Source of the DNA: Pseudonocardia sp. ICBG1293
GTDB lineage: Bacteria; Actinomycetota; Actinomycetes; Mycobacteriales; Pseudonocardiaceae
Length of the DNA: 64,000 bases
Direction: 5' to 3'
NCBI RefSeq assembly: GCF_020131355.1
Contig: NZ_JAHLEL010000047.1
Span: forward strand, 124,001 to 188,000
Of this stretch, positions 51,869 through 58,824 are shown one piece after another. Under the pieces are notes generated by a model that was not told the origin of the DNA, did no database searches, and saw only the letters and a list, made by a program, of their open reading frames with translations. The position numbers and the translations under genes are program-made. How positions within the stretch are numbered: the stretch's first letter is position 1; each line of letters starts with the position of its first letter.

Positions 51869-53176
51869 TCAGTCGTCGACGTTCTCGCGGATCCGGTCGG
51901 TCAGGGCGTCGGCGCGCACGTCGTGCAGGCTCCCGGCGGGTCCGGCCAGGTCGAGGGCGTGCGCGGCGGCGTGGCCCATCGCCGCGCACGGCCCCATGAC
52001 GCGCACGCTGGACAGGGCGGCGGCGTCGCCGTCGATGCAGCGGCCCGCGGCGAGCAGGTTGCCGACGGCGGGCGGCAGCATCGAGCGCAGCGGCACGTAG
52101 TGCAGGTGGTCGGCGTCGAAGGTCTCCCAGACGTAGCCGTCGGGGCTGTCGTGCAGCTCGATCGGCCACGCGGTGCGGGCGACGGCGTCGTCGGGGCGGG
52201 TGCCGGACCGGACCTCGTCGACGGTGAGCTGGTGGACGGCGGCGAGCCAGCGGGTCTGACGCCGACCGGGCAGCCCGTAGGAGCGTACGGCGGCCTTGCC
52301 GAACACCTCGGGGAACTCGGCGCGCAGGAACTCGACGACGCGGTCGGCCTGCGCCTTGCCCTCCAGCTGGGCCTCGGCGGCGGCGATCGGGTCCAGCGGG
52401 GCCTCGATGTGGGTCATGTTGAGCACCGCGGTGTCCCGGCCGGGGAAGTAGAAGGCGAGGCCGTCGCGGCGGAGCAGGCCGTAGTCACCGGCCTTGGCCG
52501 CGACCCGCTCGGCGAGCTCCGCGGGCTCCGGGGCGGCGCTGGCGTCGAGGTGCTCGACGACGAGCTGCTGGCTGCCGTAGATCTCCCGGTCCGGCAGCCG
52601 GCACTCGAGGCCGGCGGCCCAGGCGAGCGCGGCGTCCCCGCTCGCGTCGACGAACCCGGCCGCGGTCACGTCGACGGCGCCGTAGCGGGTGGCGAAACGG
52701 GCACCGAGGACGCGGGCGTCGGCGCGCCGGACGCCGGTGAGCGTGGCGTTGGTGAGCACCCGGATGCCGTGGGCGCGGACGGTGTCCTCGACCCAGCGGC
52801 CCAGGCGCACCTCGTCGTAGCCGACGGTGAGGGTGTGGCCGGTGCGGCGGAACAGGTCGCCGCTCGCCTCGAGGTCGGGGAACAGGGAGTCGAACAGGCC
52901 GTGGGTCAGCTGCCGGAACTCGGGGCCGTTGCCGTAGACACCGCAGAACAGGCCGATCAGCGAGTTGACCATCTGTCCGCCGAGGACGGGGGCGGCGTCG
53001 ACGAGGACGACGTCGCGGCCGAGGCGGGCGGACTCGACGGCGGCGGAGAGGCCGGCGATGCCGGAGCCGACGACGCAGACGTCGGCGGTCACCGCGTGCT
53101 CGGCCGGGTCACCGGCCTGCAGCGGGGCGTCCCGGATCACGGTGTGGATCGGCAGGGGCGTCAGCGGGTGAGGCAT
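51869..53176 (-). CDS. FAD-dependent oxidoreductase
   Basis: A 435-residue FAD_oxidored/GMC-distant flavoprotein. ADVCVVGSGIAGLSAAVESARLG is the dinucleotide motif, DAAPVLGGQMVNSLIG and AAGFVDASGDAALAWAAG are typical of the FAD-dependent dehydrogenase group with a Gly/Ser/Asp motif, and NLLAAGRCIDGDAAALSSVRVMG closes the FAD site. First gene of the operon. Only 13 bases separate its ATG from an IS630 end, and no Shine-Dalgarno sequence is visible there, so the native leader seems to have been cut off. The 55-bp gap after it is the only real gap in the operon apart from the 3-bp one before the permease. Confidence 0.85.
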   Translation of the reverse strand: MPHPLTPLPIHTVIRDAPLQAGDPAEHAVTADVCVVGSGIAGLSAAVESARLGRDVVLVDAAPVLGGQMVNSLIGLFCGVYGNGPEFRQLTHGLFDSLFPDLEASGDLFRRTGHTLTVGYDEVRLGRWVEDTVRAHGIRVLTNATLTGVRRADARVLGARFATRYGAVDVTAAGFVDASGDAALAWAAGLECRLPDREIYGSQQLVVEHLDASAAPEPAELAERVAAKAGDYGLLRRDGLAFYFPGRDTAVLNMTHIEAPLDPIAAAEAQLEGKAQADRVVEFLRAEFPEVFGKAAVRSYGLPGRRQTRWLAAVHQLTVDEVRSGTRPDDAVARTAWPIELHDSPDGYVWETFDADHLHYVPLRSMLPPAVGNLLAAGRCIDGDAAALSSVRVMGPCAAMGHAAAHALDLAGPAGSLHDVRADALTDRIRENVDD

Positions 53177-53189
53177 GGCTCACACACTA

Positions 53190-54312
53190 GTGTTGCGGTA
53201 ACTAGGTTACTTTACTCACGGGCTGGTTTACGGGATCATGAGCTGTGCCGTTGACTGTGACCGTGGACGTTCCGGCCGCCGACCGCGAGGTGCTGGAGTC
53301 CTGGCTGCGTTCCTCGTCGGTTTCGGCGGGACTGGCCCGACGGGGCAGGATCGTGTTGCTGGCCGCGGACGGGGTGGCGGTCAAGGACATCGTCACACTG
53401 GTCGGGGCGTCGAAGGCGACGGTGATCGGGTGGAAGAAGCGTTACGCCGCTGAGGGGATCGCCGGGCTGGCCGACCGGCCCAAGGCGGGCCGGCCGCCGG
53501 TGATCGACGAGGTCGCGGTCGTGCTCGCCACGCTGGAACCGCCGCCTGAGCGGCTCGGAGTCACGCACTGGTCGTCACGGCTGCTCGGTGCCGAGCTCGG
53601 GATCTCCCACGTGTGGATCGGCAAGATTTGGCGGCGGTGGGGGCTGCAGCCGTGGAAGTCCGAGACGTTCAAGTTCTCCACCGATCCCGAGCTCGAAGCC
53701 AAGGTCCGCGACATCGTCGGGTTGTATCTGAACCCGCCGGACAAGGCCGTCGTGCTCTGCGTCGACGAGAAATCCCAGGTCCAGGCCCTGGACCGGACAG
53801 CGCCGATCCTGCCGATCATGCCCGGTATCCCGGAGAAACGGACGCATGACTACGTCCGTCACGGCACCACCACGCTGTTCGCGGCGTTAGAGGTCGCGAC
53901 CGGGCGGGTCGAGCAGGCGTGCCTGCCGCGGCATCGCCATCAGGAGTTCCTGCGGTTCCTCAAGCAGGTCGCGAAGGCCTACCCGCGGCGCAAGCTGCAC
54001 CTGGTGGTGGACAACTACGCGACCCACAAGCACCCCGCAGTGAAGGCCTGGCTGGCCCGCAACCCGCGGATCACCCTGCACTTCACCCCGACCTCGGGAT
54101 CGTGGCTGAACATGGTCGAGGTCTTTTTCGGGGTCATCACCCGCCAGGCCATTCGCCGTGGCAGCTTCGGCAGCGTCAGAGAACTGATCGGCGCGATCGG
54201 CCGGTTCATCGACGGCTGGAACGAACGCTGCCACCCGTTCATCTGGACCAAACCCGCAGACCACCTACTCAACCACTGCCGACCCGGTCAAAGAACATCG
54301 TTTACGCGACAC
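53190..54312 (+). mobile_element. IS630-family insertion sequence
   Basis: A 1123-bp element flanked by TA duplications (53188-53189 and 54313-54314), the IS630/Tc1 target. Ends GTGTTGCGGTAA (left) and inverted GTGTCGCGTAAA (right) match imperfectly over about 12 bases. It separates the LysR gene from the AcnX operon, inserted 13 bp upstream of the operon's first start codon. Confidence 0.88.
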
Positions 54313-54315
54313 TAG
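53245..54315 (+). CDS. IS630-family DDE transposase
   Basis: A 356-residue transposase: N-terminal helix-turn-helix (VAVKDIVTLVGASKATVIGWKKRY), then the DDE domain with VVLCVDEKSQVQAL, LHLVVDNYATHKHP and SGSWLNMVEVFFGVI supplying the acidic triad. It appears intact. The stop TAG at 54313-54315 lies outside the element: its T and A are the duplicated TA target and its G is host DNA. Confidence 0.95.
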   Translation: MPLTVTVDVPAADREVLESWLRSSSVSAGLARRGRIVLLAADGVAVKDIVTLVGASKATVIGWKKRYAAEGIAGLADRPKAGRPPVIDEVAVVLATLEPPPERLGVTHWSSRLLGAELGISHVWIGKIWRRWGLQPWKSETFKFSTDPELEAKVRDIVGLYLNPPDKAVVLCVDEKSQVQALDRTAPILPIMPGIPEKRTHDYVRHGTTTLFAALEVATGRVEQACLPRHRHQEFLRFLKQVAKAYPRRKLHLVVDNYATHKHPAVKAWLARNPRITLHFTPTSGSWLNMVEVFFGVITRQAIRRGSFGSVRELIGAIGRFIDGWNERCHPFIWTKPADHLLNHCRPGQRTSFTRH

Positions 54316-54386
54316 GAACGGGCCGGGCCGGGCCGGAAATAGAACGTTCGGCTGCCGGACCATCGACCGCACGAATAGTTGCAGCT

Positions 54387-55346
54387 CTACAGGGTGGACG
54401 ACAGCTCCACGATGAGCTCGCGGAGCCACCGGTGGGCCGGGTCCGGCTCGAGGTCGGTGTGCCACCAGAGTCGCTCGTGGATCGGTCCCGGGTCCCCGGG
54501 GCAGGGCAGCACGGCCAGTCCCAGCCGGTCCGCGACCTGGCGGGCGAGCCGCTCCTGCAGCAGGGCGACCCGGTCGGTCCCGGCGACGAGGTAGGGGACC
54601 GACAGGTAGCTCTCCACCCGCACCCGGATGTCGGGTTCGACGCCGAGGCGCGCCAGCTGGCGGGTCATCGGCGCGGCGGCGGACATGCCGCGGTCCGGGG
54701 CGAACGGCACCACCCACGGCATCGCCGCGAGCTCGTCGAGGCCGAGGGTCGGTTCGGGCCCGGCGGCGACCGGGTTCGTGGCGTCCACGACGCACACCCA
54801 CCGGTCGTCGAACAGGGCGGTGGAGCGCAGCTCGGGGCGTTCGAAGCGGGCGGCGGGCGGAGCGATGAGGCCGTCGATGAGCCGGATGGTCTCGCCGATG
54901 TCGGCGGAGAAGGACTCGCGGACCAGCCGCAGCCTCAGCTCGACCCCGGGGGCGCGCCGGGCGGCCGCCGCGGACAGCGCGGGCCCGAGCACCGCCACGG
55001 TGTAGTCGGCGACGAGCAGCGTGAAGCCGCGCCGCGCCGTCGACGGGTCGAAGCCGTGGCCGGTTCCGAACAGCCGCTCCGCGGCCGAGCGCACGCCCTC
55101 CACCTGGTCCACGAGCTGCGCGGCGAGCGGGGTGAGGACGTAGCCGCCGGGGTGCCGGGACAGCAGGTCGTCGTCAAAGTGCCGGCGCAGCCGCGACAGC
55201 GCGGCGCTGGCGGCGGGCTGGGAGATGCCGATGCGGGCGGCAGCCCGGGTGACGTTGCGCTCGCGCAGCAGCTCGCGCAACGAGACGAGCAGGTTGAGGT
55301 CGAGGTTGGCCAGCCGGACCGACGGGGGGTTCGGCGGGGTCGTCAC
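54387..55346 (-). CDS. LysR-family transcriptional regulator
   Basis: A 319-residue LysR: helix-turn-helix at about 15-75 (LNLLVSLRELLRERNVTRAAARIGISQPAASAALSRLRRHF) and a NodD-like substrate-binding domain (FTLLVADYTVAVLGPAL, ALFDDRWVCVVDATNPVA). GTG at 55346 is used. It lies on the same strand upstream of the AcnX operon; without the IS630 insertion about 85 bp would separate them, so it is the probable operon activator. The PPOX gene is divergent from it, 268 bp away, with nothing else recognised between. Confidence 0.9.
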   Translation of the reverse strand: MTTPPNPPSVRLANLDLNLLVSLRELLRERNVTRAAARIGISQPAASAALSRLRRHFDDDLLSRHPGGYVLTPLAAQLVDQVEGVRSAAERLFGTGHGFDPSTARRGFTLLVADYTVAVLGPALSAAAARRAPGVELRLRLVRESFSADIGETIRLIDGLIAPPAARFERPELRSTALFDDRWVCVVDATNPVAAGPEPTLGLDELAAMPWVVPFAPDRGMSAAAPMTRQLARLGVEPDIRVRVESYLSVPYLVAGTDRVALLQERLARQVADRLGLAVLPCPGDPGPIHERLWWHTDLEPDPAHRWLRELIVELSSTL

Positions 55347-55614
55347 GACGGGCCGCCCACGGTGGCGGCGGACCCGCGCACCCTCCGCCCGGGGGCGGTC
55401 CCGCCGGCGGTGCGGAGCCGGGCGCGGTGCAGGACGGCGACGGAGGTCACGGCGACGCACGCTAGCCGCGCCGCCAGCAGGGGGCACCCACCCGGGCGGC
55501 CGGGATGCGGCGCCGGCCTCCCCCGCCGTCGACCCCACCGGGCCCGGACGTACGGACAGGTTCTCCGGCGCCCGACCCATGTCGTCGTCCACGCCGCTGT
55601 GGTGTCCTGGCCCC

Positions 55615-56049
55615 ATGACCACCACCGACAGCCGGACCGCCCTCACCGCCGACGACCGCGCGTTCCTCGCCCGCCCGCTGCACGGCTTCCTCAGCGTCGC
55701 CGGCGGCCCGGTGCCGCCGCAGCCCCGGCCGGTCTGGTTCGAGGCGACCGACGAGGGCACCGTCGAGATCTTCACCGGGCCGGAGTCGCTGCACATCCGG
55801 CGCCGGCGCACGGACCCGCGGGCCTCGATCGTCGTCGCGGCACCGGTCGGGGAACGGGAGCGCTGGATCGCGGTCGAGGGCGGCACGACGGTGGAGCCCG
55901 ACGGGGCGCACGCGCTGGCGCAACGTCTCGCCGAGCGCTACTGGGACCTCGAGGACCCCACGCGCGCCGCGGACCTCGCGGCGATCCTGGCCGAGGACCA
56001 GGTACGGCTGGTGATCCACCCGGAGCGGGTGCGGCGGCTGACGTTCTGA
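55615..56049 (+). CDS. PPOX-class (pyridoxamine-phosphate-oxidase-like) flavin/F420 protein
   Basis: A 144-residue split-barrel protein. RAFLARPLHGFLSVAG, QPRPVWFEATDEGTVEIFT, RTDPRASIVVAAP and GERERWIAVEG follow the usual pattern of actinobacterial PPOX enzymes that bind FMN, F420 or haem. Substrate unknown. Probably a single-gene transcript. Confidence 0.8.
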   Translation: MTTTDSRTALTADDRAFLARPLHGFLSVAGGPVPPQPRPVWFEATDEGTVEIFTGPESLHIRRRRTDPRASIVVAAPVGERERWIAVEGGTTVEPDGAHALAQRLAERYWDLEDPTRAADLAAILAEDQVRLVIHPERVRRLTF

Positions 56050-56064
56050 GCCCGCGGCCCCGGC

Positions 56065-56631
56065 TCAGGGGGTACGGCGCCCCGACCACCCGGGCTCGAC
56101 GGCGGCCCAGTCCTGCTCCCAGGCGCGGGCGAACGCCCGCCCGTTCCAGGCGAAGACCAGCCGCCCGGCGGCCAGTACCCCCGCCGCCCACACCACGGCG
56201 GTGACGAACCCGGCCGCGACGGCGACCGTCACCGCGTCGGCGGGTGTCGACGGCGGCGGCGCCAGCCGGCCGTCGGGCCCGACCCAGGCCTGCACCCGGT
56301 CGCCGACGTCGTACATGCCCGGGAGCGTGCTGCCGCCGGTGTGCGGCAGCCCGTCCGGGCCGGTCCAGCTCAGGGTGAGTGCCTGCTGGCCGGTCTGCAG
56401 GTCGCCGACCGCGCTCACCCGGGAGGCCACCGTCGCCGCGACGGGCACCCGCTGGTGGGCCTCGACCGCGCCGCGTTCGAGCACCGAGCCGTGGGCCGCG
56501 GCACCGGCGAGCCACGCCACGAGCAGCCCGGTCGCGGCGAGCAGCCCGAGCAGCACCGCCAGCAGGTCCTCCCGGCGGCACGCGCGGCGGCGGAGCCGGT
56601 CGGCGGGTCCCGTCGGGTCGCCTGCGCGCAT
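56065..56631 (-). CDS. Rv1733c-like two-helix membrane protein
   Basis: A 188-residue protein with two transmembrane helices (about residues 22-45, LLAVLLGLLAATGLLVAWLAG; and 132-157, AVTVAVAAGFVTAVVW) separated by an extracytoplasmic beta-rich loop including SWTGPDGLPHTG and PGMYDVGDRVQAWVGPDGR. This is the layout of the actinobacterial Rv1733c family. Function unknown. The 300 bases upstream of it contain only the msrA terminator. Confidence 0.8.
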   Translation of the reverse strand: MRAGDPTGPADRLRRRACRREDLLAVLLGLLAATGLLVAWLAGAAAHGSVLERGAVEAHQRVPVAATVASRVSAVGDLQTGQQALTLSWTGPDGLPHTGGSTLPGMYDVGDRVQAWVGPDGRLAPPPSTPADAVTVAVAAGFVTAVVWAAGVLAAGRLVFAWNGRAFARAWEQDWAAVEPGWSGRRTP

Positions 56632-56874
56632 CGTTCCTCCAGGGGTCGGTCGCCGAGATCGTCGTCCCCACCACCGCGGGTGAGGACCCGATCACCGAGG
56701 ACTACCCCCGTTATCGCCCCGTGACATCCCGGCGCGACGCAGATCACGCTCCCGGGACGGCGTGCGGTCACCTGCCGTACTCGGACGGTCGGGGACCGCA
56801 CGAGCCAGCACCGGTGGCGCTGCCCGGCCGCCGGCCGTGCAGCGGAGCCCGCTCGCCGCCCGGGGGCGCAGACG

Positions 56875-56911
56875 CCGGACGGCCCGCGACGCGGGGTCGC
56901 GGGCCGTCCGG
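56875..56911 (-). terminator. Terminator hairpin of msrA
   Basis: A perfect 15-bp stem CCGGACGGCCCGCGA (56875-56889) / TCGCGGGCCGTCCGG (56897-56911) with a 7-base loop, 20 bases beyond the msrA stop. No T-tract. Confidence 0.7.
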
Positions 56912-56931
56912 GTGGTGGGAGCGGGTGGGCG

Positions 56932-57444
56932 TCAGCTCGTGCTGGCGGTCCGCCGCGGCAGCACCCAGTTCGGGCGCGGGAAGTGGCAGGTGTAGCCGTA
57001 GGGGTACTTCTGGAGGTAGTCCTGGTGCTCCGGCTCGGCCTCCCAGAAGTCACCGGCGGGCTCGACGTCGGTGCTGGCCCGGCCCGGCCAGAGCCCGGAC
57101 GCGTCGACGTCGGCGATGGTGTCCAGGGCGACCGCCCGCTGCTCCTCGCTCGTGTGGAAGATCGCGGAGCGGTAGCTGCGGCCGATGTCGTTGCCCTGGC
57201 GGTCCTTCGTCGACGGGTCGTGGATCTGGAAGAAGAACTCCAGGATCTCGCGGTAGGAGATGCGCTCCGGGTCGAAGACGATCTCGACGGCCTCGGCGTG
57301 GTCGCCGTGGCGCCGGTAGGTCGCGTTCGGCGTGTTCGGGTCGCCCGAGTAGCCGACCCGGGTGGACACGACGCCCGGGCGCTCGCGGAGCAGCTCCTGG
57401 ACACCCCAGAAGCACCCGCCGGCGAGGATCGCGGTTTCGGTCAT
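56932..57444 (-). CDS. msrA: Peptide methionine-S-sulfoxide reductase A
   Basis: A 170-residue repair enzyme reducing Met-S-sulfoxide. Catalytic motif GGCFWGVQ at residues 9-16 (C11), then RVGYSGDPNTPNATY, HAEAVEIVFDP, FFFQIHDPSTKDRQGNDIG and YRSAIFHTSEEQ. ATG at 57444 is preceded by GGGAGG at 8-13 bases. Resolving Cys near the C-terminus is not obvious. Confidence 0.97.
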   Translation of the reverse strand: MTETAILAGGCFWGVQELLRERPGVVSTRVGYSGDPNTPNATYRRHGDHAEAVEIVFDPERISYREILEFFFQIHDPSTKDRQGNDIGRSYRSAIFHTSEEQRAVALDTIADVDASGLWPGRASTDVEPAGDFWEAEPEHQDYLQKYPYGYTCHFPRPNWVLPRRTASTS

Positions 57445-57558
57445 CAGGTTGGAACCTCCCTGTGTCGGGTCTCGACCGGTACAACGACGCGGCTCCCACC
57501 GATGTTCCGTCGCGCACGACGGGTCGGCCAGGTCTCGCGTCGGTCCGCCGGATGATCG

Positions 57559-58743
57559 ATGCTCACACACATGGGAGCGGGCACGGGTGAACTGACCACC
57601 GAGGAACGAGCCGTCGTGGACACGGTGCGCGACTTCGTCGACCGCGACGTGCGGCCGGTGGTGCGCGAGCTGGAGCACGGCAACACCTATCCCGAGGCGC
57701 TGATCGAGCAGATGAAGCAGCTCGGCATCTTCGGGCTCGCGGTCCCCGAGCCGTGGGGCGAGGCCCCGGTGTCGATGCCCTGCTACGCCCTGGTCACCGC
57801 CGAGCTGGCCCGCGGCTGGATGAGCCTGGCCGGCGCGATGGGGGGACACACCGTCGTCGCCAAGCTCCTGGTCGCCTTCGGTACCCGCGAGCAGCAGGAC
57901 CGGTACCTGCCCCGGATGGCCACCGGCGAGCTGCGCGCGACGATGGCGCTGACCGAGCCCGGCGGCGGCTCGGACCTGCAGGCGATGACCACCCACGCCC
58001 GGCGCACCGACGAGGGCTGGGTGGTCAACGGGGCCAAGACCTGGATCACGAACTCGCGGCGGTCCGGGCTGATCGCGCTGCTGTGCAAGACCGACCCGGC
58101 GGCCGAACCGCGCCACCGCGGCATCTCGGTGCTCCTCGTCGAGCACGGCCCCGGCCTGACCGTGTCCCGGGACCTGCCCAAGCTGGGCTACAAGGGCGTC
58201 GAGTCCTGCGAGCTGGTCTTCACCGACATGGCCGTCCCGGCCGACGCGGTGCTCGGCGGGGAGCCGGGACGTGGCTTCGCGCAGATGATGACGGGACTGG
58301 AGACCGGCCGGATCCAGGTCGCCGCGCGCGCACTCGGCGTCGCCGACGCGGCACTGGCGGACTCCCTGGCCTACGCCCAGGACCGGGAGTCCTTCGGCAA
58401 GCCGATCTGGCAGCACCAGTCGGTCGGCAACCACCTCGCCGACATGGCCACGAAGATCACCGCGGCGCGCACGCTGATCCTGCACGCCGCGCAGAAGTAC
58501 GAGTCCGGGCAACGCTGCGACATGGAGGCGGGAATGGCGAAGCTGTTCGCCTCCGAGACCGCGATGGAGGTCGCCCTGGACGCGGTGCGCATCCACGGCG
58601 GCTACGGCTACTCCACCGAGTTCGACGTCGAGCGCTACTTCCGCGACGCCCCCCTGATGATCGTCGGCGAGGGCACCAACGAGATCCAGCGCAACGTGAT
58701 CGCCGCCCAGCTCGTCAAGCGCGGGGGCCTGCAGCGCTGGTGA
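57559..58743 (+). CDS. Acyl-CoA dehydrogenase
   Basis: A 394-residue FAD enzyme. MALTEPGGGSDLQAM and WITNSRRSGLIALL are FAD-binding signatures, DRESFGKPIWQHQSV and the late HGGYGYSTEFDVERYFRDA contain substrate and catalytic regions, with the Glu in IVGEGTNEIQRN. ATG at 57559 or 57571 are equally possible; neither has a clear ribosome site. Acyl substrate not predictable; no beta-oxidation partners nearby. Confidence 0.93.
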   Translation: MLTHMGAGTGELTTEERAVVDTVRDFVDRDVRPVVRELEHGNTYPEALIEQMKQLGIFGLAVPEPWGEAPVSMPCYALVTAELARGWMSLAGAMGGHTVVAKLLVAFGTREQQDRYLPRMATGELRATMALTEPGGGSDLQAMTTHARRTDEGWVVNGAKTWITNSRRSGLIALLCKTDPAAEPRHRGISVLLVEHGPGLTVSRDLPKLGYKGVESCELVFTDMAVPADAVLGGEPGRGFAQMMTGLETGRIQVAARALGVADAALADSLAYAQDRESFGKPIWQHQSVGNHLADMATKITAARTLILHAAQKYESGQRCDMEAGMAKLFASETAMEVALDAVRIHGGYGYSTEFDVERYFRDAPLMIVGEGTNEIQRNVIAAQLVKRGGLQRW

Positions 58744-58824
58744 GCCGCCGACGCACGCACAGTCCGCGCACATGTCGGGCTGCCATGATCCTCGCAGAGC
58801 GGATCGACGGCGGAGGGGGACGGC

